NCBI GenBank assembly: GCA_951230915.1
Contig: OX579640.1
Span: 21,410,981 to 21,474,980 of the forward strand
Direction of reading: 5' to 3'
DNA length: 64,000 bases
Source: Antitrichia curtipendula
Taxonomy: Eukaryota; Streptophyta; Bryopsida; Hypnales; Leucodontaceae
Shown: one piece after another, positions 11,714 through 24,769 of the stretch
Numbering within the stretch: the stretch's first letter is position 1
Layout of the letters: every line of letters starts with the position of its first letter
Position numbers and translations under genes: made by a program
Notes under the pieces: model-generated
What the model was told of the DNA's origin: nothing
What the model saw: the letters and a program-made list of their open reading frames with translations, nothing else
The model's database searches: none

Positions 11714-14484
11714 ATGCAGAGTTCAACCCAATCACGACTTCTGCCATTCAGGTGCACTTGTAGCTCGGCTCCCAACCCAGATGCTCGCCAGGAATCAAAG
11801 CCAGTTCTGAGGCGGAGTGTTGTTTCCTTGATGAGTACGCTTCTTGTGGCTGCGGCGACGTCGTCGTCGTCTGTGGTTGCAAAGCCTGTAATGCCCATGA
11901 TGGTGGAACCCGACCTTCCAAGGTAACCTTGCAGAGGCTCCTTTTTTCCTTGGATGTCATCATTTTTAGTGTCAACCTTATTGATGTTTAGGGTTCACTT
12001 TAGTGTCAACTTCGTGATGTTATGGTTTAGGGTTTGTATCGTGGTTGTGATCGTTTTGCCCATTTTTAATTGAATGATCACGGTTGATGCAGATTCCGAA
12101 AAACACCTTCTGGAGTCCGAATACAAGGTTCATATTCGCTCTCTATCTTTTGAATGTTTGAATTGACTTCTTCTCTGAATAAGGCCAACGGTATCACTTA
12201 TTATCTGCATCCATATGGCATTGTTAGTAGAACTACTTAAACAGACGCTTCATTCACGCTAGTCTTAAGTCTTTCCTCTTCTTCTAACATAAGCAAGTTA
12301 GTGAAAGGAAGAGAACGTCGAGAGAAACATACTTTGAAAATGGCCATGACAAGATTAAGAAAAACTCAGCTATTACATTACACCATGCTGTCTTGTCTTG
12401 CTGTAGAATGTGAACTGCACCTCATTTTATAAGGTAGAGGATACGATTGATTTTCTGTCTCTTTAAGCAATTTCTAGTGCATGCAGGTTTGATTCATGTA
12501 CTCTAAGAGATCATGAGGGTGATAGAAGAGACGGTTTGTAGTTAAAATCTCAATAAAAGACCACTATTAAACATTCCTAGAATATTATATGAAGTGCCAG
12601 ACTTGAGAAATTTCGAACCACCTATTTCCGTCTTCTGCAAGCAGTGTGCATGTTGTATCTCAATATGTTCCAGATTTGATTAAAAATGCGAATAGGTTTT
12701 AGTATACTTCACCTTAGAGCGGCATTGGTAGTGCATGTACAGTACAGGCTCTGAGTGGTGTTGAAACTCTTGGGATGGATCATGGGACAGGGTGGTGTCC
12801 CTTTTTTCCCTCATTCTCCTCCGATTGGTGCCCTGTGAAGTATGCAGTAAAGAGCTGAATTCGGGAGGTCTGTTTTTTCTCAGAGGTGGTGGATGGATCT
12901 GGTCCTGAGGCCAAGACTGGTGATACTTTGGAATTCGACTTTGTTTGCCGACGGTCCAACGGTTACTTCGTGTACAGGTGCACTGTTTGCCGATACTGTT
13001 TCACATAGTTTTCAGGTTGATATTGCTGTCTACCTACTGTTTCTTTTGTTTGTTGTTGTTGTCTAACTCAAGGGGAGAGACTGAGCAATGGTTAAAAAAT
13101 GCTGAAGATTATGCTACTCGATGAAACTGAGAGATGTGTCAAAGCAATAATAACATGTTGAGTTCCATCATGCTATGGATTTCTTATGAGACCTATGGAA
13201 GCTATACATTTTTTGTCGAGTAGAGACGTGTGTTTAGCCGCTTATTGATACTGACCTTCATTGCGGGAAGCAATGCAGCACAGTGGATCAGTTCAATGAC
13301 CAGAGTCGACCTGCTGTACTTCCCCTCGGCACAGGAAAGGTACAGTCAAGACTACTTTAGACTCATCTTTCATTCTTTTCTGATTTCCTCTATCTAATTT
13401 TGTGCCTTGCTAACTGCAGATGATTCCTGGCCTGGAGGAGGTGCTTGCTGGAATGAGACCTGGAGGTAACGTGTCTTTCTGTATGCAACGATACTGTTAA
13501 TATGCCAACTTCCTAATAAAGGTGTCAAAACTCTCTGTGTTCATTTTTTCATAGACAAGACGCTTCTGCAGAAAATAAGGAAGAAGATACTATTTGCATT
13601 ACTGTACTCTTTTTCACGTATTTAAGAATGTGATTTTTGGGACATCACTGTTGAGTTGTGAAGAGATTACTATGGGATGAGAAAAAATCTGTTGAGATCA
13701 AATTTTTATCTTTATGCATGAATTTCTTATGCGATCGTTCAAAGTGGGAGATTGTAGACCACTATCGAAGGCTTAAGAGAAAACCTTATTTCTATTCAAA
13801 GCACAGTGCCCGTAGACATTTCTTTTAAGTCCTGGTTACATCCGACTTGCTAATTGAAGGCCAGCCAAGTGATTAGATGACCTGTTGTGGGTCAGTAGTG
13901 GAGACGAAATCAGGTCCTTCATAGTTTTAGTATCCTCTAATTTACAAGCAGGGGCGGCGTGGAATTGTCTGACATCTATTCTTGCAGGTAAGAGAAGGGC
14001 ATTAATTCCACCGGAGGTGGGCTACATCGATACATCTCTTGAGCCTTTGCCTGTTGAGGTAATGTTAGCCTCATTAACCCTTTAACGCTTGAATCCTTTT
14101 GTTCGGAATTTTTCACATTTTGGCTCATATCTTTGGCCAAATATATAGTTTAATACAATTTCATCAACTTGGTCATAATCGGTCATATAGAAAGTCTCTC
14201 TTTTATTCCTTCGGTTGAATGAGAAGGTATTTGGAGGAAACATTGTCCTAAAGCACTCCATTCATCATCCAAAATATGAACGTCGGAGCACTTCGGGTCA
14301 ACAAAAAAATGCCTTCTGAAGAATGACGTATGAGTGACTTATTTCGATGTGTATCTTTTTCCAGACTACAGCGGTGATTCTGACTTCTACCGTTTGTGTT
14401 TTGCAGTTTGGCCCTCGAAGGGCCCTCATGTCTCATGCCAAAGAGCCTCTTGTGTTTGAGGTGCAGCTTCTCAAGATCAAGTAG
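11714..14484 (+). CDS. FKBP16-1: Thylakoid-lumen FKBP-type immunophilin (FKBP16 type)
   Basis: Seven exons: 11714-11922, 12093-12127, 12884-12977, 13279-13339, 13420-13465, 13988-14058, 14407-14484. They sum to 594 nt, 197 residues plus TAG, all in frame. The N-terminus is Ser/Arg-rich (plastid transit), then a twin arginine at residues 33-34 before the hydrophobic SVVSLMSTLLVAAA and a small-residue stretch: the shape of a Tat-type lumen signal. The FKBP domain follows (PSGVRIQEVVDGSG, GDTLEFDFVCRRSNGYFV, MIPGLEEVLAGMRPGGKRRA, IPPEVGYID, and a C-terminal FEVQLLKIK). The region after the PPEVGYI motif, ending FGPRRALMSHAKEPLVFE, is typical of the plant FKBP16-1/16-2 group, whose members act in photosystem assembly or the NDH complex. 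Several residues of the canonical catalytic pocket are replaced, so prolyl isomerase activity may be weak. The symbol is the best guess within the group. The GT donor of exon 2 is weak (GTTCAT). Confidence 0.9.
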
Positions 14485-17016
14485 AGGATATCATGTTGCT
14501 AGGATCAACTTCAAAGGATCCCTTCCTGTTATATGCAGTGGTTTCTTGACAAGGCGTTATGACCGTTGTCAAGGTGAGGAAGAGTGTAGTGTTGTGTATT
14601 GAGGGTTTTTTTTAACATTTTGTGCACGGAAAGTGCACACTTCTCCTCTTGGAATTCGCAGGTTCCGACACATATATCTTAGTACAAAAAACGACGAATT
14701 CATCATCAGAATTGTACGATTCATTTCCAGGTTGCACGGATGTCTCTGGTAGAGAGTCTAAGTTAACTACACCTAAATCGCATGAATAAGCTCTGTGGCA
14801 TGACAATATGCTCTAGAAAATGATCGACACTAGAAAATGATCGACAATTTTGGATGATGAATCAAAATGCAAGTGGTTCCATAATCTTTGGACACATTGG
14901 GAATTAGTTATAAATTTTCAAAGATGCAAGGTGTAGGGTGCTAAAAGTGTCATGTAGGTGATGCCCAAATGCATTTGATGCATATGAAGAATGACTCTAG
15001 AGAAGAAAGTCTACCCAAAATTGTCCACTTCTAAGATTGCCACCCTCCACAATACTATAAATAGAGTTGCACATTACTCAAAATTCACCTTACATTTGTC
15101 CTTGTCGTGCGTTTCATTTTTGGTATCCTCCCTATTCAGTTTTCCTTCAAAAATAGGAGTTGGTTTTGAGGAGTGGTCCATTTTAGGTGCAATTACCTTA
15201 CCTCTCTTCATAACTATGTTTACAATTCATGACTAGACTATGTTGTCTATGCAAAGTGGCCACATCCAATTCCCTCTTTCCTTTCTTTTCTATCTACATT
15301 TGGACCTTCAATGGTCACCTACAGTCTCAACCAAATTTATAGTAGGTTTTCTATGGCAGCCAATGGGAATTGTAGATGTTTTTTGAAACAACCAATGGGA
15401 ATTGACATTTTGTGCTTCATGGGTGTCCATTTAAGGGGAGTCTAGTAGCACCTATAGATTTTGTTTTTACCCTTTTCTTTTGAAGTCTGGATAGCCTCAT
15501 TTAAAAAAAATTAAATAACCAAAAAAAGATGTATTTTTGAATGTTCGTACTTGTGTGTAGGCTAACATCATTTCAACCAAAAATTTAAGGCTCCAATTAT
15601 CTTGTATTTTTAATTTAAAATTTGATTTGGATGATAATAGTCTTCACACTTCTACAACTTACAATCATGTGCTTCAATGATTAGTAGGTTGTTTAGCATA
15701 TTTAGGAACTTGTAGAAAGTGGATAGAGGTATACACTTTCTTAAGATCAATAACTAACTTAGTATAAAATTTATTGCACAAGAAAATTTCTAAATGTGAG
15801 ACTCTTGAAAGTATATTCAATAAAAACATCAATTTGGTCAATACATTAAAGCCAATACATTAGGAGAAAATTGCCCCCCCATAAAGATGCTTTGTAATGC
15901 AAAAATTTGAGTGGAAAGAGCCTTCTCAATTCACTAATTGGGCTAAGAATTGCATGATGAACTCAAAAATTTGTCATCATTATCCAATCCATCTCCACGA
16001 TCTCATGAATCTCATGATGACTCCATCATGGAGGATGGAACAAACACCTCCCACAAATTTCTACACACCAAGTGGACACAATCAATTCTACATGGTGGTT
16101 TTAATGAGGATATGACCACCCTTATACTCATTCAATTCAATTAGTATTAAAATTAGTAAAAAAACTCAAAGTCTCTTTGATGGTTCAATTTCTTCCTAAT
16201 GTGAATTAAGATTTTGTTTGACATTCTGATGTTAGCATCAATTTTGCAAATGATTGTAAAGATACAATTTCTATAATACTACAATAATTGAAAAAAAAAT
16301 AACAAGTTTTGAGAAAAAGAATAAAGATTCACATCCAAATATAATATCATATATATCATACAAACTTATGTTTCATAGTTTTTCATGTGCACTTCTATAG
16401 GTACAACTTGATCCAAAATCATACAAGACAAATTAGATCTATGTAAAAGTCAAATGATTTATACAAAAATCAAATAAATCTTACTGAAATGAATAGTTCA
16501 ATTGAAGTCGTACAATAGTATCAACTTTTTATGCCAAACTCTTTGGAGTTGCTACAATATCTTAATTTTTTGCCTATTTTTCTAGCCATCATAAAAGTAG
16601 TTTTTTCCTTTTTGAAACAATGCTAGGATGGCAATCATTTAAAATTTGATGAAGCATTGTATTTCTACATTTATTCATTTTTTGACCAAAAAACACATTT
16701 CGTTTTTAATCATGCACTTTTCATCCAAATTTGACAACTTCATCTACACTTAAAATAAAAATGGAAAATTTTCTAATAGAAAAAGATTTTTTTTTTTAAT
16801 TTTGTGAAAAGTAGGGACTTTTTTGAAATGGTGCAATCCATCTAGATGGTGCTAAAAAGAAGAAGGGTTGGCCATAGGTGCATCAAACAATCTCTTCATA
16901 TTTGCCAACTAAATGTTTGGAGTTAATTTTCTCTCCATCACACAAAAAAATGCTAGACAAAATCTTCTAGCAAAAAAATATTATTGCCCCAAAAAACATT
17001 GATGTGGATGTGACAA
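14485..17016. other. AT-rich intergenic DNA
   Basis: Begins with the presumed FKBP 3' UTR, then AT-rich sequence to the family C element at 17017. Open frames at 14991-15236 and 15897-16144 show low-complexity composition and no domain, and I reject them. No structured repeat recognised. Confidence 0.5.
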
Positions 17017-17352
17017 TTAAGGTGGGTACCCCCAAACCGACACTTTTTGCTATTGTGCCTAGTTACTATTATTAGATTGGTCTAATTTTATTGATTTTCT
17101 TGTTGGCAAGTGAAAGGAGGTTCCAACACACCAAAGAACACAATATTTGTCCCTCAAACCACCACTTTTTGCTGTAATTGTGCTTGATTACTATTATTGG
17201 ATTGGTCAAATTTTCATTGAGTTTCTTCTTGTGAAAGAACGTGATATTTGGATACCATATGCAAAAGTTACGAAAGGTCAATTTTTTTTTGGCAGCTAGC
17301 TGTTCAAGAATTGTTTCTTCCCAATACATACATATTGATTTTGGAGATGTAC
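17017..17352 (-). mobile_element. MITE family C, rearranged copy
   Basis: Starts TTAAGGTGGGTACCCCCAAA and carries the family blocks in reverse order: 'cactttttgct', 'tagttactattattag', 'ggaggttccaacacaccaaag', and at the far end 'gatttggagatgtaccc'-like sequence. The 'cactttttgct...ttactattatt' block occurs twice (near 17040 and 17163), so the copy is internally duplicated or two copies are nested. Related to 2298-2574 and 26600-26915. Confidence 0.6.
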
Positions 17353-19103
17353 CCAGAGTGCTGAGGCGGTTTTAGGCAGGGTGGGATCTGGGTTACACTC
17401 ACTTGGTGCCGCTGAGCCGTTCAATCTCACATTCCGGAAGTTGACTCCGCCATCCAATAAAGACAAAACACACACACCAAAAATAAGAAAATAAGAAAAT
17501 AAAAATTCTAGAGGTGGAGGATCATCCCACCCCCAAAAGTGTGGCCATGAACAATTAATAATCAAGTTAATGGCAACAACAACTTTCCCTCACAGCCTGT
17601 AGTTTGATTGGAGAGAGTTGCTGCAAGGGCTTATATAAGTGAAGTTAAGAATTGAGCGACTGGGAGCAGGCAAGTCTTTTGCTGATTTCTTTACCAGTGT
17701 CCCCACCTAAGAAAATCTGCCTTCAAATTTTAATTTTTAAAAAAATTAATTAATTTTAAAAATTTTAATTTTTAAAATATAATTACACTACCAGTGGTAC
17801 TGAAGTACTGATTTGAGGTCCCTTAGACCTTCCTGCCTTGAATGTTGTGTGAATGGCCAGAGTACGGTTGTTGGCTACGGCCTTCAAAGAGAGGATTCCA
17901 GAAGCACATGACCATTCATATTCGGCACTTGGGAAAGGGGCAGGCAGGGTATCAATCTACTGCCTATTGGCTCTTTCAGGGACCCAACAATTAAATCATC
18001 AAATTAGTGAGTTTTTGGGGGGCCCAGACTTCATATCTAGGGAGAAGTATCCCAAACCCCGATGTGCCAACAATTTTTTCATATTTTGCGGCCTTTTAAC
18101 CTTAGAACGTTGGGCTCGTCACTGTGGAGATCATCCTTTTGGGTATCATGTAAATCATTTGCTTAAAAAAACTCAAGAGCAACTCATCAGAGGTCAAATT
18201 GCAAGACCTCCTATTTCATGCAAAATTCTCAAGATGAACATCTATCTTATATCAATCTGTTTTTTTAGGTGATGAAAAAGACTGATAGCACCAAAAATTG
18301 ATCTTCTGCACCAAGTCCTTGGAAAATTTTGGAGGTAACAAAGTTTGGAAAGCTAGATGTGAAGCTTTGATCACACACTAGCGGCCACTTCCTTGACCAT
18401 GACTGCTGGGGATTGCCACCGTGTTGCCACTTGTCTAGTTGTGGTTTCAACATCTCTCATCCTCAATCGCCTGAAATGTACCCAAGTTGGAGAAATGGGT
18501 ACAGACTGTAGTCACATGTACGTGGGTGATTTCATTGTGTCTCCAGGTTGTGTAATCATGACTTGTAAAGGTTGCACCACTACTAAAGGAATTGTTGCCC
18601 CACTCGCTATGTTTTTTATTGTTCTCTCGCCCCATTCGCTACAGCTCTTATAGTTTTAGCGCCATAGATGATTTTTGCAAAGACACAATCTCTCCAGCAT
18701 TTTGCGATTGATTGAGTGTCTTTGTCTGCTTTGTTCTATGTTGTTAAAATGATGGCTTCTTTGAATTTATGTGCAGTCATTGTGTTGATGGATCGATCGT
18801 GGAAGGGTGTGGGCTTTAGATGGCACCTACAAACATTCAAACTTCACAGGTACAAACTTGATGATACTGCATCTTGCTTTACATTTGTGAATTGTAATTA
18901 TTGCAAGGTTTTGTGCCATATTTCCTTGCTAGTATAGGATTTAGGGTTCTTTCTAGAGCTTTCTTGCTTGTCTGCTTGTGGATCTTTGTCCAATTTCCAT
19001 AGTTTCAATCTCAAATTCAAATCGCAAAGTAGGATTTAGGATTTTTTGTGAACTCTCTATTTGATTCCTTTGTAGTTGATTGCTTACTAATTTTTCAATC
19101 ACC
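17353..19103. other. Intergenic spacer with unassigned open frames
   Basis: Contains an open frame at 17853-18272 (139 codons, contains ALGKGAGRVSIYCLLAL) and a short one at 19104-19247 starting MEISEAPGSG with a Lys-rich end. Neither matches a family I know and neither has splice context I trust. A TATAA-like ATATAA near 17632 and CA-rich repeats near 17470 are noted. This stretch may be decayed transposon sequence flanking the transposase gene that follows. Confidence 0.35.
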
Positions 19104-19523
19104 ATGGAAATATCTGAGGCACCCGGAAGCGGGGTACATGGCATTGCATCAAAGTTAGGAGGCAAGGTTGCAGTTGAGGCGCTCTTGCAAAACCTAAAGA
19201 AGGAGATCCGTGCCCAAAAGGTTAGTAAAGCTGCTGAGAGAAAGTAGAACCAAGAGTGTTGAATTTCAGAGGAATAGGGAAAGAAGAGGGCCAAAGATCA
19301 TATTACTCTCTGAAGTTTCTATACAACTTCACAAAACTCTAAAAATCATGGCCCCTTTGATCTACATGATCCACTGAAGACCACATTTCTTTTTGCCATT
19401 AGGATAAAAAGTGCCTTGTTGCAACCTCGTTGAGTCCAATTGCCCACATCACAATATGTGTCTCTAGACACAAATTCTGTTGCTACATTAGATGCGTAAG
19501 TAGAGCTAGGAATCTGTGTCATT

Positions 19524-22360
19524 TTGAGCTCTACTTCGTCAATTCTTGTTGTTTCTGTGTCAATTGATTCTCCAGGCTACGTTTGCAATGAAGATGATCT
19601 AGACCTCAATGCGATTCATGGCCCTTCAGACAACAATGCCTTGTCGGGTGACAACATGGACGATGGAAAGGAATTAGAGCCTCTCATTTGCATTGAAAAG
19701 CCAAATTACGGTCTAATACAAAATTTCAAATGGAGTGGAGCGCAAAGTGTCCCTAGGATGAGATGATACTCACAAACAATGGATGGCTCCACATGGTTAA
19801 GTGTCGAGTGTATTCAGATGTGGAAAAAAAGCCTCGATTGAAGGCACCAAAATGGGACACTATATGCAAACATAGTCATCATAAGGTATATAAAGCTAAC
19901 TTGTTGCTATATGCTACCAAACACCGTGCATCTATCCTCCAACAAATCAACAATTGCACTATAACAGAAGCACGATAGAAGCAGGTTCAATTTGCTTCTT
20001 TGTTTCAACTCTTATCTGCTGGTCGGCCAATGGCTGAATTTGAATCCAAGTTTTATTTGTACCATCTGTTAGAAACTCCAAATTGCCCTTCCATGCATTG
20101 GAGTACAAGTTCTGGTTGGATCATAGCCAAGCACATGTATTCCTTTGTGCAAGAGCGCATTAAAACCATGATGAAATCTGCTAAATATATTGCAATGACG
20201 TGTAACAAAACATTTGGGGTTGACAATTGCTCTTATATTGTTGTGCACATTTACATTATATAAGATTGGGTCTATGTGCCACTCCTCATAAGTCATAATC
20301 CTCCATAAACTTGAGTCAGACGGAGCAATAGCAAACAATTTGACAACCTTTTTGATGGGCATTCTTGGAGTTCATGGAGATTTGGATCAGCTCGAAATAG
20401 CTGCAAAGCTTGTCTGCTTTGGAACAGATGGCATTTCTACATTTCATGGATGCAAGACAAGGGTGACTGTGCAGTTGAAGGAAAAGTTTGTGCCACATGT
20501 GATTAGCTTACATTGTATGGGACACTGAGTTAACTTGGTTGTGAAAATGCTAAGTAGACTCGATTTGTTCCATGCAATTGAAGATCTTTGTAAGCTTTGT
20601 CATGTTTGTTTTACCCATTCTGCCAAAGGGCAAGAAGAGTTCATTACATGTTTTTCAGCCCCTGTGGAGGGCTTCGAGTTCCCCAGGGTTCCCAGACTCC
20701 GAAACTGTCTCGAACTGCGTCGCAGCAGCTGCGTGACATGGCACAGCGACTGCCACGTCATACAAAAAAAATATTTTTTTTCAAAAAAAAAAAAAAAAAT
20801 TGTTCATCTTGTTTTTCCATTTTAAAATTTTAAGATTTTTTTAAAAATTTAAAATTAATTTTTTTTTTTTTTTCTCTGACAGCAGCCGTTCTTTTGCTGC
20901 CGGGGGAACAGCGCCGGGAACAGGCCCAAAACGGCCCTCCAGACCCCCCAAAAACCATCTAATGTCATGCATTGGCACAATTGCTTGATACAAAAGGTTT
21001 GAAGTTGTTGAAAAACATCACAACAAGGTGGGTCTCTTTGATTTTCCATTGCAGAGGCTTTTGAGTGAATACAAAAATGTGGCTTCAAAGATGCGGTTGG
21101 ATTCTACAAACAAGGCTGAAAAGGTATGATTTAGCATTTCACCTCATTGGCCGTTTTTTAGGGTTCCATATTATTGTTATTTTATTTCTTTTTCACCCTT
21201 ATTGTTATTTTATTTCTTTTCTATGTTATTGTTTTTTATTATAGTTTAGGTTGCTACTACAAGGGTGGTGTTTCCTTCTTGCAACAACGTCTTTGTACTA
21301 AGGCTACAAATTTGTTGGACAAGATGCTAGATCCTTACCATGCAATGGGCATGAGCTGTCGTCTGCTATTGTTGGAAGTTGTGGATGTGCAAATTCAATT
21401 TTCACAACAATGCATTGTATTTATTTGCAACTTTGTTGGAGCACTCCAGAGATGTTTGAGGAAGCTTTTTGAGATGTACAAAGGTGAGGGCTCAACTTTT
21501 TGTAGACCTGAATTTGTGCACTTCACAAACTTATTGGAGCTCAAGCATGATCAAATTGTCATGTCATGGAGCTCCATGGACCTTAACAAGGTGCAACACC
21601 TCCAATTTGTTCTTAATGGAGAGGAACTTGCTACAAAGTATGAGGGCGCAATCATAACCATAGAATCTTGGAATTCACTTGTTGAAGGTGTGAAGAGTGA
21701 ATGCATAAGTAAGTGTGATTTCTTCTACTTGAACCTAGTATTATGACATATTGAAAATTCATTCTTGGCATTTTGTCGTTGCTTGGACACTAAAGTTTGT
21801 CTTTGTTGGAGGTAGGTGCCACCCAACAACTCATTGACGAGCTCAGTACTTGTTTTCCTGCACATAGTCTATTCAATGCTCTCGATATTGTTTACCCTCA
21901 GTATTGGAGGCAAACAAATGCTAAGAAGAGCTTTTGGAAGTACCTTGATGTCATCAATAAACATTTGGGGGAGCCAAAGTGGATCGGGAAAGATGATAAC
22001 AAGCATTTGATTTCACAATGTTTGATTGTTTCCAGCTCGAACTCCAACATCACTTATTCAAGCTATCCATGCTATCAAACATCACGGCTACCTTGGAGAA
22101 CTCCAACTTGATTGTGAACCCTTTGACTCGCTTGTGGTGGGTTTTGGATGCCAACACTTATTTGTCAAAGGAGATTCCAAAATATGTAAAATTGGCTAAA
22201 ATAGCCATGATACATATTCTAGGGTCTGGTGAAGACGAAAGGTGTTTTTTGTCACTTGTCTTTGAAGGATAAGCTTCGCAACCGTTTGCAAGTTGATAAT
22301 CTTAGCCTTGTAGTTGGCATGCATGGGTAGAAGGTTTACACATTGGAAAATTTTCTATAT
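19524..22360 (+). pseudogene. Decayed hAT-type transposase gene
   Basis: Pieces of one protein occur in order on the plus strand in shifting frames. A zinc-finger-like N-terminal part (APKWDTICKH) lies near 19763-19978. A central RNase-H-like region follows at 20000-20640: CFGTDGISTF, then LKEKFVPHVISLHCMGH with a stop where Arg-Val would continue (HCMGHRxNL in relatives), then the 'AIEDLCKLCHV...FTHSAKGQEEF' block. It resumes after an inserted MITE with NITTRWVSL (20965-21130), and there is a C-terminal hAT dimerisation-type motif GSGEDERCF near 22225 followed by a frameshift and then KDKLRNRLQVDNLSLVV. The order and motifs match animal/plant hAT relatives of the DUF4371/dimerisation-domain type. 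Multiple stops, at least two frameshifts and the insertion show it is dead. Terminal inverted repeats of the original element were not located. Confidence 0.75.
20643..20965 (+). mobile_element. MITE family B inserted in transposase pseudogene
   Basis: Runs from TTACATGTTTTTCAGCCCCT to CCAAAAACCATCTAATGT; ends are imperfect inverted repeats with a GGAGGGC / GCCCTCC inner part. It carries a CAGCAGCTGCGTGACATGGC block and long A/T runs. It lies exactly between transposase codons for '...KGQEEF' and 'ALAQLLDTKG', so it is a later insertion. The same element, inverted, is at 2013-2297. The precise target duplication is unclear. Confidence 0.75.
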
Positions 22361-24415
22361 AAAAAGTGCTTCCTATAGTGGGTTAACCAGGCTTATAACT
22401 ACTGATATGGGATTTTGGCTTAGCATTGGAATAGGTGGTCTCTTTACATCATTCTAGGTTTTACATTTTATAGGTCTTTTTAGATATGTTCTTTGTAGCT
22501 AGAGTTTTCTTATTGTGGATTCTGCTTGACTTTTCCTAGCAATTGCAATCTTTGAGGTTGCATTATTGTTGTAGACAACATTTCAAACTTTAGATTTGTG
22601 GCAATTTTATTTGCTACTGCTATATAACCAAAAAAAGGGATTCTCTACTTATAAGGTGTAGTCTTTCTAATTCATGTGCATGAATTTTTTTTTTCTTGTT
22701 TCTTTGTGCCTTGTGATTTCCTTTTCATGAGCTTAACTTCTAACTTCAAGTTCATGTATGCATGTTCAATGCTCTTCTATTTCTTTGAAGTTTGAATTTG
22801 ATTGTTTTTTGACTTGGGAGTCAAAGTGTTTGTGTGTGTCTTTTGGTTGCATGTGTGCAAGGTCAATGCTCCTCTGTTTCTTTGAAGTTTGAATTTGATT
22901 GTTTTTTTATTTGGGCATCGGAGAGTTTTTGTATGTGTGCAGGTCTTTTGGTTGCCTCTAATGGATGTTAAGTGGACTAGGAAGGCTTGCCACCAAGCAC
23001 TCTTTAAGGATGCAAATTAGTTTGACCAATGCCAGTTTCTATAGTTCTAGTTTGTTTTTTCTATGAATGCAAAACCTCATGAGTCGTCATCCTTCTCCCA
23101 ATTATTGAGGTGCATCCTATAGCAAGGGTTGTCTCAGTATAAACTACTTCATTTGTAAAGTATAAATGGTTAAACGTACATATATACACATCAAAGTGGA
23201 CTTAAGTTATAATTTGACAAGTACTAAATAGAGCCTAAATTGTACTCTTAGAAATTCAATTATCACCCATTTTGCACCACTCTTCAAAACTTGGTCGCCC
23301 TATTCTGCATTAGGCAATTGCCAAAGATGTTTTTTTGGGCTTTATTTTGATGCCATATAACTCACACTAATTCCTAACTTGGAGTCAAATTTTGCACCAA
23401 AAGTAAATTTGAGTGGACCTAACCTTAGCCACTTTCTTCTCACCGAGAGCCTACATCTAGATTCCCTTAAAACTGAAAACAAAAAACAAACTGCCTTATA
23501 TAGAAGGATTTTTTGTCATTATATGCGGACAATTTAAGGCCGCTTTGCTGTAATAGGGTTACAGTATTAGAAATATAACATAATATTTGTGAATGTAGAA
23601 TGTTTGGAACTTTATATATAGTGCAACATGATTGTAGAGTAATTGAGAGCCTTTGGAGAATGGTTTTAAGTATTATTAGGGAGGATTCAAAGATGTACAA
23701 GTAAGACACTTTAAGTCTTGACTCTTGAAATTTACAATAAATTAACAAAAGTCTCCAAATAGGTACTAGATTGCCATTAGTAGCCGGATTGATCTTTTCA
23801 AATGAAGAACACAAACATTGTTAGTACAAATATTGTGGGTTCAAAAATAATTTGTCAAAAATGACTCTTCCACATATTTTACACACCCAATTTTGTCACA
23901 TTTTTCACATCCAAATGCACATGTTTTTTGGGGATTTGTGCAACATTGTAATAGTAGAGTGTTTCAGGAAAAAGTAACATTAAAGAAACACTTGATGTTG
24001 TTAAATCATTTGAATTTCATTCACACTTGTCAAATTCCTAATTGTTGTACATATACGCAATCCAAAAATTTCTTATATTATGATAGTAAAAATACATAGT
24101 GAATTTTGAACTATACACATTCTTTCACATAATTTAGATGTACACAATGTTCTATTTTTGAAAGGATGAAATAACTATAAATCATTCCCAAAATGTAAAA
24201 ATAGGATGATATTGTCACATTTTGAATGAATATATATAATTATTCTTTGGATGAGTAAACAATATTTTGTTTATAAGCTATCTATTTATAGATTTGAATA
24301 GCTATATCATTCCAATCAAGATCCCAGGTGACACTTTATTGGAAAATTCAAAATTAGCGTCTATTTCATAAGAATTTCTCTATCTCTATAGTTGCATTGA
24401 TTAAACTTTATAGCT
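22361..24415. other. AT-rich intergenic DNA
   Basis: No gene recognised. Two similar blocks around 22741-22840 and 22855-22915 share 'caatgctc(t/c)tctgtttctttgaagtttgaatttgattgttttt', a local tandem duplication of about 110 bp. The open frames at 23467-23814 (minus) and 23893-24099 are unsupported. Confidence 0.45.
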
Positions 24416-24732
24416 ATCATTACAAAAAATATGAGGCCTCAACAAGGCTGTGAGTGCTGATTTTCGGGACCCGCGGGTGATATTACGAAAAAAAAAAAAA
24501 AAAAAAAAATCTTTTTTTTTTGAAAAAAAATAATAATAATTTTTTTTTTTCCCGAATTTTTTTTAAAAATGACGTCACGCTGACGTGGCGCTGACGTCAG
24601 CGCTGGCGTGGAACTTCGACCACGTCAGAATTTCAGTTTCTGAATTGTTTTTTTTTTGAAAAAAACTCCGTAGTATCACTACGGGGTCCAGGCTTAACGG
24701 CCTTCCGGAGGCCTCATATTTTTTGTAATGAT
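24416..24732 (+). mobile_element. MITE with 25-bp perfect terminal inverted repeat
   Basis: 317 bp. The left end ATCATTACAAAAAATATGAG followed by GCCTC is repeated exactly in inverted orientation at the right end (GAGGC then CTCATATTTTTTGTAATGAT). The inside includes long A and T runs and a GC-rich core with nested TGACGTGGCG / TGACGTCAGCG motifs. No coding capacity. Only one copy seen in this window. The untouched 25-bp ends suggest a fairly recent insertion. Confidence 0.85.
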
Positions 24733-24769
24733 ATGTTTCTTCTCAAACTTCTTCACATTTGTTATAATT

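Noticed and set aside
17853..18272. 139-codon open frame
   Set aside because: No family match, no flanking splice sites I trust, and a poly-Lys/Leu tail; kept only as a note in the spacer entry.
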